DNA of 64,000 bases from JAAYZH01 sp964479695 (GCA_964479695.1 CAYZSO010000002.1:62001-126000); one strand, 5' to 3'; counted from the stretch's first letter, positions 6,856-16,079 are shown. Notes: a model not told the origin generated them from the sequence alone. Translations and numbers: made by a program.

Positions 6856-8544
6856 TCAACTCTTGATCCCAAGTACTTCATACACTTCCGATACTCGTGC
6901 ACACTGCAGAACTCTGGCGGCTTTCTCCTTCGCTTGAGCAAAATCTAATCCGCGGATTCGCTCCTTGACTCTGGCGGTTTCACTGGCAGCCATTGAATAC
7001 TCATCCAAACCCATGCCCAACAGCACTTCGGTTGCGTGTTCATTTGAGGCAAACTCCCCGCACATGCCTACTTCGATTCCGGCTTCATTCCCTGCCTTTA
7101 TCACCTGTGCAATGGCACGCATAACGGCAGGGTGGAACGTGTTGTAAAGATCCTCAATCTTTTTATTGCCACGATCAACGGCAAGTACATACTGCGTCAG
7201 GTCATTGGTGCCAATGCTGAAAAAGTCAACATGTTTTGCCAAAGCATCCGCACACAACACAGCAGCCGGAGTCTCCACCATGATCCCAATTGGCGTGTTC
7301 TCATTGAAGGGAAGTCCTTCTGCGCGTAGTTCTGCCTTGCACTCTTCGCCGATTGCTCTGACCTCCTCCACTTCTTCCACAGAAATAACCATGGGGATCA
7401 TGATCTTGATTGGCCCATAATGCGCCGCCCTGAAAAGAGCACGTAACTGCGTTTTAAACATTTTTTTCTCTGAAAGGCACATTCTGATTGCACGCCAGCC
7501 CAGGAAAGGGTTCTCTTCTTTCTCGAATTTGAAATAGCTGAGATCCTTATCTCCGCCGATATCCAAAGTTCGGATAATCACTTCGTTCCCTATGATCTCC
7601 ACGGCCTCTTTATAAGCATTAAACTGCTCTTCTTCCGTCGGGAAGTCTGTGTTATCCATAAACAAGAATTCACTGCGGAACAGCCCTACACCGTCAATTT
7701 TGAATTCCATTGCATTTTTGGCATCCTGTACAGAACCTATATTGGCATATACTTTCACAGTACGCCCATCTACGCTCGTTGCAGGCAAGGCGCTTTTCGC
7801 TTGAATCTCTTCAGCCTCGCGCGCTTCTTCCCTGGCTTTCTCCATCATGGCTTCACGAAGGTCCGCATCAGGATTCAGCCAGATCTCGCCACTGCCGGCA
7901 TCGAAGAGAATAAAATCATCCTCAGAAACGACTTCGAGAATCTCATCTACTCCGACCAACGCCGGAATGCCTAAACTACGTGCAATAATACTGACGTGGG
8001 AGGTTACGCCGCCTTTGGCCGTAATGAAACCCTTAACATATTGGAAATCCATGACTGAAGTGTCTGTAGGGGTCAGATCTTCCGCAACAATAATCACCGG
8101 TTCATGAATATCAGTAAGCTCACCCGATGTTTCGTTCTTGAGTGCCAACATAAAACGGCGGCCGACATCACCGATATCACTGGCGCGCTCACGCATATAT
8201 TCATCATCAATCGCTTCCATCATAGCCTTGAACTCGCCGATGGTTTGATCAGTAGCCATTTCCGCGTTCATCTTCTGATCGGAAATTTTTTCCTGAACCG
8301 CTTCGTGGAGAGCAAAGTCATTTGCGATACTGAGGTGGCCTGCAAAAATTTCAGATTGTTCAGCTAATTCGGTCAAACTCTCTGTCACTTTTTCAATGGC
8401 TTCGGAAAAGCGATTCAATTCGCTCTCCACTTCTTCATCACCCAGAAAATGGTCAGCCGCAATTAATTCCTTTTTCCGGAGAATGTAGGCTTTACCTTCC
8501 GCTATACCGTGTGTGAATGTTCTAGCTGCCTTAATTTGAATCAT
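6856..8544 (-). CDS. ptsI: PTS Enzyme I (phosphoenolpyruvate-protein phosphotransferase)
   Basis: Enzyme I phosphorylates itself with PEP and transfers phosphate to HPr. The 562-residue protein has the phosphohistidine motif GGVTSHVSIIARSLGIPALV (H183), the PEP-binding barrel with GLFRSEFLFMD, RTLDIGGDKDL, PIGIMVETPAA, DFFSIGTNDLTQYVLA and the catalytic cysteine region VGMCGEFAS. I chose the ATG at 8544 because AGGAGGA precedes it; an in-frame extension to 8577 lacks a ribosome site. It is the first gene of the ula-type operon, with a good promoter about 170 bp upstream. Its location with EIIA, HPr and ascorbate enzymes, rather than with a free ptsH, is unusual. Confidence 0.96.
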   Translation of the reverse strand: MIQIKAARTFTHGIAEGKAYILRKKELIAADHFLGDEEVESELNRFSEAIEKVTESLTELAEQSEIFAGHLSIANDFALHEAVQEKISDQKMNAEMATDQTIGEFKAMMEAIDDEYMRERASDIGDVGRRFMLALKNETSGELTDIHEPVIIVAEDLTPTDTSVMDFQYVKGFITAKGGVTSHVSIIARSLGIPALVGVDEILEVVSEDDFILFDAGSGEIWLNPDADLREAMMEKAREEAREAEEIQAKSALPATSVDGRTVKVYANIGSVQDAKNAMEFKIDGVGLFRSEFLFMDNTDFPTEEEQFNAYKEAVEIIGNEVIIRTLDIGGDKDLSYFKFEKEENPFLGWRAIRMCLSEKKMFKTQLRALFRAAHYGPIKIMIPMVISVEEVEEVRAIGEECKAELRAEGLPFNENTPIGIMVETPAAVLCADALAKHVDFFSIGTNDLTQYVLAVDRGNKKIEDLYNTFHPAVMRAIAQVIKAGNEAGIEVGMCGEFASNEHATEVLLGMGLDEYSMAASETARVKERIRGLDFAQAKEKAARVLQCARVSEVYEVLGIKS

Positions 8545-8710
8545 ATTGCTCGTTCCTCCTGAATAATTCGGTTGCAATTTATTGCTTAGGCCAAAGTCGC
8601 AACGATTTCATCTAGTTTGCCATAAACCATCTGTCCGTACCGTTCTATTGTCAAATAACGCACGCATTTATTTCAATGTATATAGTCAATACGCTATGCT
8701 TAATAATTCA

Positions 8711-8738
8711 ATTATAGAAATAAATAGCAAAAATTCAA
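8711..8738 (-). promoter_or_regulatory. Sigma-A-type promoter for the ptsI-ula operon
   Basis: On the minus strand TTGAAT (8738-8733) and TATAAT (8716-8711) are separated by 16 nt. It lies upstream of ptsI in the 413-bp gap 8545-8957. Other TTGAC-like hexamers at about 8650 and 8690 are less well paired. The leader of about 160 nt could hold the SorC operator. I saw no gene in the gap; plus-strand frames there have no family-like features. Confidence 0.55.
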
Positions 8739-8957
8739 TTGGAGGAGGCCCAATCGGAACATATGTGCACGGCATCATTGGCGCATTTGCACAAAATGAG
8801 TTTGATAAATTCGTCATTCCGTCAAAGACCCCTTGTCAAAACCCTTTTATTGTGTCTTTATCTTTCCTTCTAACGATCAGGACAAGAAGTTTCCTGATGT
8901 CCGCAATCATCAACAATCGCCATCGCCATCGCCGTTGCCAAATCCCCTGTCTCCCCA

Positions 8958-11018
8958 TTACTCGCCGTAAATCAGTTCCTCGTTAACCTGGCGCAATTCG
9001 GCCTCCGCCTCTTCGTCAGCCCACTTATTTACCTTGCGGTCGAAGGTGACCAGACCGTTGATCTCATCCTCCACGTCGCTGAGCTGCGAGTAGACAGCCG
9101 AAGTCAATTGCTTCACAGGTAAGAGTTCCTCACGAATTAAGCGGACCACCGCCTTCTGATATTCAAGAGGGTTACTGTACGCACGGTAGCCATAGAGTGC
9201 ATCCGAAGACATATGACCTTCCACCGGCAGCGAGTAGCCGCCATATTCGGTCAGAGCCAGCGGCCGCAAAAGCGGATCCGGAGCGGGTTTGAATTTCTTG
9301 TAATACACGTGCAAGCTATTGAAATCCGGCCCACCCTGATCGTGGTAACCGCTGGCATGGTCGACCAGGCGGGTGGGATCCATTTCCTTGACTTCCTTAG
9401 CAATCTTGCGCGCGTCAAACTGTCCCCAGCCTTCGTTAAAAGGCGTCCACTGGATGATGGAGACCGTGTTATAGAGGGCTTCGATGGTTTCTTTGACGAT
9501 CATCCGCTGGGCAGCGCGACCTTTCGCTCCGGCAAGTGCCATGTCATTTCGCGTAGCGGATCCACCGGATCCACCGAAGCCGCCAGAGCCGCCGTTCCGA
9601 CCGAATCCACCGTTTCGGCGGGAGCCACCGGTTCGGCCGAAGAGCTTGTAGTGCTTATCTTTCAGACGGATGCCAACAAAAGGCAAAGCCCTGATCACAG
9701 AGAATCGGTAGGAGTTACCACCGTTCACAATATCCTGCCAGACCAGCATTCCCAAACGGTCGCAATGGTAGTACCAGCGTTGCGGTTCGATTTTGATGTG
9801 TTTGCGGATCATGTTGAAACCAAGTTTTTTCACCATCAAGATATCATCCACCAGCGCATCATCCGATGCAGCGGTGTAGAGGCCATCACTCCAATAGCCC
9901 TGGTCAAGCACGCCGCTCTGCCGCGACACTTCGCCATTCAGCAAGATGCAGGGGTTCCCGGCCTCATCTTCGCCCAGCGCCACGGAACGCAGTCCGCAGT
10001 AGCCCGTAACTCGATCAATCGCCTCACCAGCCGCATTTCGCAGAGTGAGTTCCCAGTCATAAAGGAAAGGATCCTCGGGAGTCCAACTGTGGGCTTTGGC
10101 CAAAGTTACCCTCCCCGCCACTCCTTCCCGAAGTTCAATCCGCCCTACTTCTTCACCCTCTGCCAACAGCCGAAGTTGGGCACTTGAGCCGACAGCGGCA
10201 ACGGAATTGGAATCGGCATCGGCATCAGCATCGGTGTTAGCGCCGGCGACCGAATCTGCACTTGAAGCCATCGACGTACCGCCCAACTTGTACGTGAAGT
10301 CGAAACCACCGCCTTCCCAGAAAGGCCTGACCGTAACGTTTTCCACATACGTCTCCGGAACAATCTCCAGCCAGATCGTCTGCCAAATCCCGCTTTGTGG
10401 GGTGTACCAAATTTTGCCGCGCTCGATTTTCTGCTTGCCCCACGGCAGCTGCCCCCGATTCGACGGATCCCGCACCACGATCACGATCGACTGCTCCTCT
10501 TGGTCAGTTCTCAGCAGATCAGTCATGTCGAAACTAAACGGCAGATAGCCATCGCGATGGGAACCTAAATACTTGTCGTTGATCCAGATCGAGCACACCT
10601 GGTCGATCGCACCGGCGTGGAGTAGAACCCGCTGGCCCGCCTGCGTAATCTCTGGCGACAAGTTAAATGTCCGCTTATACCACAGACGGTTCTCAGGCAT
10701 CACTTGACGATCAACACCGGAAAGCAGCGTTTCCGGCGAAAAGGGCACCAGAATCTCCCCATCCGGATCGAAATTGCGGAAACGTGCGATCGGTTCAGTA
10801 ATTGACCTAGATTCCACAGGCACCTGGGTCACCGGGTCCAAATCCCCTTCTTCAGCCAAATCAATTTTATACGCCCAACGACCATTCAAGTTAAGCCAAG
10901 TGGTTTCCCTCACCAGCTGAGGTCTGGGGTATTCCGGCAAAATTTCCGTATTCGGATCCGCCAGCAGATTAGCCAGAAGTTTCTCGCCATGAGGCGTGTA
11001 AAGTTTATGTGTCAGCAT
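8958..11018 (-). CDS. Glycoside hydrolase family 2 protein (beta-galactosidase/glucuronidase type)
   Basis: Predicted cytoplasmic 686-residue GH2 enzyme with no signal peptide. The order is a sugar-binding jelly-roll (residues ~1-220, with LNGRWAYKIDL, NRLWYKRTFNLSP, NRGQLPWGKQK, WYTPQSGIWQTIWLE), an Ig-like domain, and a TIM barrel with general acid/base E in QWTPFNEGWGQFD and nucleophile E in ALTEYGGYS. Two in-frame low-complexity insertions interrupt it: an Asp/Ala/Ser run with DADADADSNS at about residues 250-280 and a Gly/Arg/Ser run with GGFGRNGGSGGFGGSGG at about 460-485. It is convergent in role with the MFS transporter upstream, so a glycoside importer plus hydrolase is likely. The exact substrate is not readable. 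Confidence 0.93.
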   Translation of the reverse strand: MLTHKLYTPHGEKLLANLLADPNTEILPEYPRPQLVRETTWLNLNGRWAYKIDLAEEGDLDPVTQVPVESRSITEPIARFRNFDPDGEILVPFSPETLLSGVDRQVMPENRLWYKRTFNLSPEITQAGQRVLLHAGAIDQVCSIWINDKYLGSHRDGYLPFSFDMTDLLRTDQEEQSIVIVVRDPSNRGQLPWGKQKIERGKIWYTPQSGIWQTIWLEIVPETYVENVTVRPFWEGGGFDFTYKLGGTSMASSADSVAGANTDADADADSNSVAAVGSSAQLRLLAEGEEVGRIELREGVAGRVTLAKAHSWTPEDPFLYDWELTLRNAAGEAIDRVTGYCGLRSVALGEDEAGNPCILLNGEVSRQSGVLDQGYWSDGLYTAASDDALVDDILMVKKLGFNMIRKHIKIEPQRWYYHCDRLGMLVWQDIVNGGNSYRFSVIRALPFVGIRLKDKHYKLFGRTGGSRRNGGFGRNGGSGGFGGSGGSATRNDMALAGAKGRAAQRMIVKETIEALYNTVSIIQWTPFNEGWGQFDARKIAKEVKEMDPTRLVDHASGYHDQGGPDFNSLHVYYKKFKPAPDPLLRPLALTEYGGYSLPVEGHMSSDALYGYRAYSNPLEYQKAVVRLIREELLPVKQLTSAVYSQLSDVEDEINGLVTFDRKVNKWADEEAEAELRQVNEELIYGE

Positions 11019-11084
11019 GATTCATTTATTTCCTCGCCATCGTATAAGCATGATTCATCGATTACCCCGTCTTCTAAGCATAAT
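11019..11084. repeat. Repeated GCATGATTCAT units between GH2 and MFS genes
   Basis: Three imperfect copies of AAGCATGATTCATC (about 11016, 11048 and 11078) span the 66-bp gap and touch the ends of both genes. They are part of the widespread short tandem repeats of this genome. Confidence 0.5.
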
Positions 11085-12455
11085 TCATCCAATTCTTTGC
11101 CTGCGTCTCAGCTTCTGCCACGGCAGCAAACTGAAGACAAAAATCACGGCCGCTCCCAGGAAGATTGCAGGCGTTGGCACGTTCTTGGTCACACCCAACT
11201 CAGTATAGAAGTTCCCCGAGGAGGCAATGAGTCCCGAGCCGACGAAAGGTCCAATCAGCATGGGGATCAGCACTTGGGCAATCATCCGCACACCTTGGAA
11301 TCTACCGCTCATACCTTCGGGTATGTAGTCTTTGGCCAAAGCCGCCGCAATCGCCGTCATCACGAGATTTGCAGCCATGAAGATCACTCCGGCAATCGTC
11401 ACCGCTACCCGCGATCTGGCAAAGAACATGGCCACCAAGCCGATGATTTCAATCACCAAAGCAAGCGGATACGCAGGAAGTTTCCCGAAACGATCGAGCA
11501 AACGCCCTGCAACAACACTGATCAGAGAAGCGCTCAGGAGCACAATCCCCAGCAAGAGCGCGTAATCCACAAAGCCCAGATAAGTCTGAATGTAAATAAT
11601 CAAATATGGCATATAGACCTGCGTGCCTGTGCCAATAATCGCCAGCAAGATCAGCGTGAGATAGAGATTTCGGTTCGCCTTCATCACCGAAGGGCGGAAC
11701 CCATAACGCAAATTCTCCACCCAAGGTTCACGGCTGGGGTGGCGGGTTTCTTTTGGCAGCAGGAAAATGCCCACCACACCCGTCACGAGCGTCGCCAGGC
11801 CAATCACGATGAAGAACGAAGACCAATTGCCGGATTTCGTCAACGGATCCAAGAAGCCGAAAACGATGAGCATCGCCAGGAGCGGAAACGCCTGCAAAAC
11901 GCCCTCCGCCTTGCCCCTGGTCTCGGGCGTGGTCACATCCGTAACATAGGCGTTAAAAGCCGCATCATTCGCTGAAGAACCGAAGAATGTCATCACGCAA
12001 TCCATCAGAATAACAATTCCGGCGGTCAGATTGACCACATTCCGCGCCGTTGGGAAGAGCCCTGCGACATTCTCCACACTAATCCACGAAAAACTCATCG
12101 TCGAGAGGCCCCAGAGAATATAGCCAATGACCAGAAACATCTTCCGGGTCCCAAGCCTGTCCGACAGAGCCCCCATCAGAATCGTGGTCAACGTTGCCAC
12201 AGCTGCGGAAGCCGCCACCATCACAGCAATCCAGTTAGGATCTGTTGAAACCGTGGTGTAGAGGAAAACATTGAAGTACATGTTCTCCACAACCCAGGCA
12301 ATTTGCCCCGCCATTCCGAAAATCACCAGCGATAGCCAGAGCCTCGGGCCAATTTTTTGCGTCGGCGGCGCTGTCGCTTCCGGCGGCGTCGCCGGTTTTG
12401 CACTCATTGGTGAATCACTTTGCGAGCTTGGGCTCGTTTTCCGCTTGTCGCTCAT
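11085..12455 (-). CDS. MFS transporter, sugar (GPH-like) type
   Basis: A 456-residue membrane protein with about 12 hydrophobic segments and a typical loop motif GALSDRLGTRK between segments 2 and 3. An unusual Ser/Pro/Ala/Thr-rich N-terminal tail of about 35 residues (SPSSQSDSPMSAKPATPPEA) precedes the first helix. It starts at 12455 after GGTGAGGG and lies directly upstream of the GH2 gene on the same strand, which suggests uptake of the glycoside that GH2 cleaves. The last codons fall close to repeats in the gap. GPH and general sugar MFS subfamilies cannot be separated here. Confidence 0.88.
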   Translation of the reverse strand: MSDKRKTSPSSQSDSPMSAKPATPPEATAPPTQKIGPRLWLSLVIFGMAGQIAWVVENMYFNVFLYTTVSTDPNWIAVMVAASAAVATLTTILMGALSDRLGTRKMFLVIGYILWGLSTMSFSWISVENVAGLFPTARNVVNLTAGIVILMDCVMTFFGSSANDAAFNAYVTDVTTPETRGKAEGVLQAFPLLAMLIVFGFLDPLTKSGNWSSFFIVIGLATLVTGVVGIFLLPKETRHPSREPWVENLRYGFRPSVMKANRNLYLTLILLAIIGTGTQVYMPYLIIYIQTYLGFVDYALLLGIVLLSASLISVVAGRLLDRFGKLPAYPLALVIEIIGLVAMFFARSRVAVTIAGVIFMAANLVMTAIAAALAKDYIPEGMSGRFQGVRMIAQVLIPMLIGPFVGSGLIASSGNFYTELGVTKNVPTPAIFLGAAVIFVFSLLPWQKLRRRQRIG

Positions 12456-12464
12456 GAAATTCCC

Positions 12465-12812
12465 TCACCTGGACGATTCAATATAACGATCCAACTCGCT
12501 GCTCAGCGTCTCCAAGAACGCCTCTTCACCGAAACGATTAATCTTAAAAAACATCGCCTGACTGCCCCCCGTCGAAATCGCGCAGACATAGAGCTGATTG
12601 CCGTGCCCCGCAAGGGTCAAGTTCAAGCTCACGCGGTTCCCGCCCATATAGCTGTACCGCTCATAAGCTCTGATCGCCAGCCGCACGTCGCCCACAGATT
12701 GGTCCGACCGCTCCTCCAGGCTAATCGACACACTGCCACCCTCAATCGTCCGCTCGCAGAAACGCAACGCATCCGCAAAATCACCCGTAAACGACCGCTC
12801 ATACTTCGCCAT
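12465..12812 (-). CDS. Small DUF6054-like protein
   Basis: A 115-residue soluble protein. It begins MAKYERSFTGDF and contains AIRAYERYSYMGGNRVSLNLTLAG and ISTGGSQAMFFKINRFGEEAFL, which I recognise as the conserved layout of the Firmicute DUF6054 family. Its function is unknown. A strong GTAGGAGGGGG site precedes the ATG. It lies 9 nt upstream of the MFS gene, so it is likely cotranscribed with the transporter and GH2. Confidence 0.75.
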   Translation of the reverse strand: MAKYERSFTGDFADALRFCERTIEGGSVSISLEERSDQSVGDVRLAIRAYERYSYMGGNRVSLNLTLAGHGNQLYVCAISTGGSQAMFFKINRFGEEAFLETLSSELDRYIESSR

Positions 12813-12956
12813 AGTTACCCCCTCCTACGTTATCAGGAACTTCTTACTCAATGGCTTCAGCTTCCGTTTATTGCAAGTACTTCGGCCAAAGCCGCCTCTT
12901 TCGCATTATAGCAGTTGTTCTAAATCGTTAATCAGTAATCGCTTCCGGCAGACCCC

Positions 12957-13955
12957 TTAAGCCTCCGCAAGGAACTCCACAAGGAACTTCGCAACCCTCT
13001 CCCTAGTCGGCACGCTTCCGATGCCGCCATGTTGCGTAGTGGAGAGTGCCGCCCCAGCGGAGGCCGTCCGCAGAATGTCCGTAAGCGTATTGACGGGCAA
13101 GGCGGCAAAAAACGTGTCAAGGTCCATTTTTTCCAGACCTTGTTCCAGTAAAAGCGCCAGGGTAATTCCGGTGAAAATGTCACCGGCGCCGGTCGTGTCA
13201 ATCGTTTGGTCAAGCCGAAACGCCGGCACGAAGCCTTCCACCAGCGCCTCTTGCCGAAGGTAGAAACGGCAGCCCCTGGCCCCATCGGTCACCAGGGCCA
13301 AGCGAAGCTGTGGCTCCTCAAACAGGCGCGCCACAGCCTCCGCTTCCTCAGTGGCGCCGTACATAAAAAGGAGCTCATCTCTGCCCAGTTTGATGATGTT
13401 TGTGTGCGCCGCGCCCCAGCGCATCGCTTCGGCAGCGGCTTCTTGGTCAGGCCAAAGCGGCGCCCGGTAATTCGGGTCGAAACTGATAACAAGGCCGTTT
13501 TCTGCCGCAAAGGTCACCGCCTCTTGTGTAGCAGTTCGCGAAGGGTCCGCCGTCAGGGACAGGGTTCCGAAATGGAAGATTGCAGCTTCAGCGATCCTCG
13601 TTCTGGCTTCCTCCGTCAAGTGCAGCAGCGTATCCGCACCGGGCTTGCGGCTGAAAGCGAAGTCGCGGTCGCCGTCTTTGGCCAAAACAACGAACGCCAA
13701 AGTAGTAAACGCCTCCGCAGTCTGCTGCACGCACAAATGGTCAATTCCCTGCTCCGCCAACGTGCGAATCAGCAAATCGCCAAAAGCATCCCGCCCCACA
13801 CTGCCGATAAAAGCCGTCCTTCGCCCAAACCGCTGCGCTGCCGCGAGCAAATTGGCCGGCGCACCTCCCGGCTGAGCCTCGAATGTCAACTGCTGGCGGG
13901 TGGGGGTGAAATCAATCAAGAGCTCTCCCAAAGCGACAATATCCCAAGGTTTCAC
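12957..13955 (-). CDS. PfkB-family carbohydrate kinase (fructokinase-like)
   Basis: Cytosolic 332-residue ribokinase-family enzyme phosphorylating a sugar with ATP. The N-terminal signature QPGGAPANLLAAAQRFG and the C-terminal catalytic signature DTTGAGDIFTGI (Asp base and anion hole) are intact. Overall pattern (VALGELLIDFTP, FIGSVGRDAFGDLL) matches ScrK-type fructokinases. It starts with GTG at 13955 after GGAGGG. It is divergent from a beta-glucoside/sucrose-family EIIC, consistent with a sucrose or fructoside utilisation pair. A possible operator palindrome lies between them. Confidence 0.9.
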   Translation of the reverse strand: MKPWDIVALGELLIDFTPTRQQLTFEAQPGGAPANLLAAAQRFGRRTAFIGSVGRDAFGDLLIRTLAEQGIDHLCVQQTAEAFTTLAFVVLAKDGDRDFAFSRKPGADTLLHLTEEARTRIAEAAIFHFGTLSLTADPSRTATQEAVTFAAENGLVISFDPNYRAPLWPDQEAAAEAMRWGAAHTNIIKLGRDELLFMYGATEEAEAVARLFEEPQLRLALVTDGARGCRFYLRQEALVEGFVPAFRLDQTIDTTGAGDIFTGITLALLLEQGLEKMDLDTFFAALPVNTLTDILRTASAGAALSTTQHGGIGSVPTRERVAKFLVEFLAEA

Positions 13956-14004
13956 GAATTTTGCCCTCCGAAACTTTGCATTGTTTACATCTTATCATTC
14001 TCAA

Positions 14005-14062
14005 TTGACACCAGAGCAAAGCTAAATTTGTTAACATAGAGAATAATACTCTCTAGAGAATA
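14005..14062 (+). promoter_or_regulatory. Divergent promoter region with operator-like palindrome
   Basis: TTGACA at 14005-14010 is a candidate -35 for the EIIC gene, with a poor -10 (TTGTTA, about 14028). At 14047-14062 TACTCTCT and AGAGAATA form a palindrome with one mismatch, between promoter and ribosome site, in the position expected for a repressor operator. Confidence 0.45.
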
Positions 14063-14105
14063 AGAGTCCCCCTAGTGTAACTAGTAGATTGAGCAGGTGA
14101 TTTTC

Positions 14106-15428
14106 ATGGCAAACATCGGTGTAGCTGCCCAAGAGCGGCGACAAAATCCTCTTTCCTCGATTTTCGACATTATCGGTGGCATTTTCAAACCAGTCCTCTC
14201 CATCATTGTCGGCGCAGGTATTCTGCAGGCTTTGCGGGATATCCTCCTGATGACGGGAGCGATCACGAGGACCAGCAGCAGTTACATTTTCTTGCATGCA
14301 ATGGGTGATGCGGTCTTCTATTTCCTCCCGATCTTCCTGGCTTTTTCTGCGGCCAAAGTCTTCGGTGCCTCCCAATACATGGCGGCAGCGATTGCTGCCT
14401 TCCTGGTTTACCCTAGTATTACGGATCTCTTCGAATGGTCCAATGCCGTCGGATGGGACTTGACGATTTTTGGTGTCATACCGGTGACGTACAGCCGTTA
14501 CCCCTCGAGTGTGCTGCCCATCATCTTGATTGTGTGGATTCAGTCGTATTTGGAGAAGGGGATTCAGAAAATTGTCCCCGATATTCTGAAGACGATTTTT
14601 GTACCGGTTTTGACCCTCTTCAGTACCGCCTTCCTGGGGCTGGTGATCCTGGGGCCTATCGGAACTTGGGTCGGTGACCTGCTGGCGGCTTTAATTAACT
14701 TGCTGAACAGCAATATCCCATGGCTTGTGCCCATGTTGATCGGAACGCTGGCTCCGCTCCTTGTGTTGACGGGCTCGCACTATTCGCTTTTACCTGTCGC
14801 TACCCAGAATTTGGCGACGCTCGGCTATGACACGGTCCTGCTCCCCGGTAACTTGGCGTCGAACCTCGCGCTGGCCGGCATGTCGTTCGCCGTTGCGGTG
14901 CGCGCCAAAAGCACGCTGTACAAATCTTACTCGGCTTCTGCCGGGATCACGGCACTCTTCGGGATTTCGCAGTCTTCCCTTTATGGTATTGCGATTCCCT
15001 TGAAGAAGCCCCTTTACGCAGCGATGGCTGCCGGCGGTTTGGCCGGTCTGTTTGCCGGCATTACAGAAATTAAGTCCTATTCTTTTGTCACGCCGGGTCT
15101 GCTTTCGCTTGTGGGTTATTTGTCTGAGAATGAGTCGATCTGGAACCTCATTTTCGCCGTGCTGACTGCTGCGTTGGGCTTCGTCCTTGGCTTCATCTTC
15201 ACCTGGATTGTGGGCTTCGAAGAGCCGGATGAACTCACCATTCGTGAGATTACCGGTACGAAAGAAGAGGCGGCTCCTGCCGCTGGCGGCGAGGTTCCGG
15301 CAGTCGAGGCTCCGGCCGTGGAAGCTCCGGCCGTGGAGCCGTCGGCTGTGGAGTCGTCGGCTGTGGATGGCTCGGCTGTAGGGTCGTCTGCGTCGGAGGT
15401 TCCGAGCCGAGAAGGTGGCAAGCCATGA
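14106..15428 (+). CDS. PTS EIIC of the beta-glucoside/sucrose family, without IIB or IIA domains
   Basis: A 440-residue membrane protein with about 10 segments, matching the IIC part of BglF/ScrA-type permeases (FDIIGGIFKPVLSIIVGAGI, GDAVFYFLPIFLAFSAAKVFG, LTGSHYSLLPVATQNLA, EIKSYSFVTPGLLSL). Usual family members are IIBCA fusions of 450-650 residues; this one lacks both the N-terminal IIB cysteine domain and the IIA domain and needs partners elsewhere. The C terminus is a hydrophilic tail of about 55 residues built of APAVEAPAVEPSAVE repeats, an unusual addition. The ATG at 14106 is preceded by GCAGGTGA; a GTG at 14097 is less likely. It overlaps the following lipoprotein gene by 4 nt. Confidence 0.88.
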   Translation: MANIGVAAQERRQNPLSSIFDIIGGIFKPVLSIIVGAGILQALRDILLMTGAITRTSSSYIFLHAMGDAVFYFLPIFLAFSAAKVFGASQYMAAAIAAFLVYPSITDLFEWSNAVGWDLTIFGVIPVTYSRYPSSVLPIILIVWIQSYLEKGIQKIVPDILKTIFVPVLTLFSTAFLGLVILGPIGTWVGDLLAALINLLNSNIPWLVPMLIGTLAPLLVLTGSHYSLLPVATQNLATLGYDTVLLPGNLASNLALAGMSFAVAVRAKSTLYKSYSASAGITALFGISQSSLYGIAIPLKKPLYAAMAAGGLAGLFAGITEIKSYSFVTPGLLSLVGYLSENESIWNLIFAVLTAALGFVLGFIFTWIVGFEEPDELTIREITGTKEEAAPAAGGEVPAVEAPAVEAPAVEPSAVESSAVDGSAVGSSASEVPSREGGKP

Positions 15429-15967
15429 AGAAGTCATTCCTAACCCTAACTCTTGCCCTGACCCTAACTCTGGCCCTCGCAGGCACCCTAGCTCTCACAG
15501 CCTGCGGCAACGAAGTCCGTCAGCGCGAAGACGGGTCCCTTTACACCTCCTATCTGCCGCCCGAAACAGCAACGATAGGTGAGGAATTCGCGGTCGACAC
15601 GCAGAACAAGATCACCATAACCAACTTGGAACTTCGCACTCAGGATGACGGCAGCCGGGTTCTGATCGTCCGCTACGATTGGACCAACGACGGCACGACC
15701 GAGGCGACCGTCGGCGAAAGCATCCTCCTCAGCGTGACCCAGGAGGGCGTCTCGCCGGAACCCGATCTCAGCCTCGTGACTTCGCGCGACAAGTTAGTCA
15801 CTCCGGTCGCCCCGGGTGAAACGCTCACCGACATCGAGCAGGGCTATCTTGTGGAGTCCGAAGAGCCTTTGACTCTGTCCTTTACGGGTGAAGAGGAAAC
15901 CATCTTCATCGAAGGGAAGCCCGCCTCCGCCTATCCGGTCCGCATCGAGGTAGAATTCCCGGGGTAG
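15425..15967 (+). CDS. Lipoprotein with DUF5067/DUF4352-like beta-sandwich domain
   Basis: A 180-residue exported lipoprotein. The signal peptide is a Leu/Thr/Ala run containing tandem LTLALTLTLALAGTLALTA, followed by the lipobox cysteine in TACGN. The mature part has ITITNLELRTQDDGSRVLIVRYDWTN-like strands typical of DUF5067/DUF4352 immunoprotection-like domains, whose roles are unknown. The start ATGA overlaps the EIIC stop codon, so the two are translationally coupled. The nucleotide sequence of the signal peptide is itself a CTAACTCTTGCCCTGACC-type tandem repeat. Confidence 0.8.
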   Translation: MKKSFLTLTLALTLTLALAGTLALTACGNEVRQREDGSLYTSYLPPETATIGEEFAVDTQNKITITNLELRTQDDGSRVLIVRYDWTNDGTTEATVGESILLSVTQEGVSPEPDLSLVTSRDKLVTPVAPGETLTDIEQGYLVESEEPLTLSFTGEEETIFIEGKPASAYPVRIEVEFPG

Positions 15968-16079
15968 GCTTAGGTTTCGGTTTAGGTTTCGGCCAAAGCC
16001 GCCCCCAGACCACTGCTTCAAGAGACCACTGCATCAAGATGACAACGGTCTAGAGTTTACAAGCCGCTCAAACTTATCG

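Noticed and set aside
8582..8986. Plus-strand frame in the gap upstream of ptsI
   Set aside because: It covers a likely promoter of the ula operon, has no family features and an ordinary non-coding composition.
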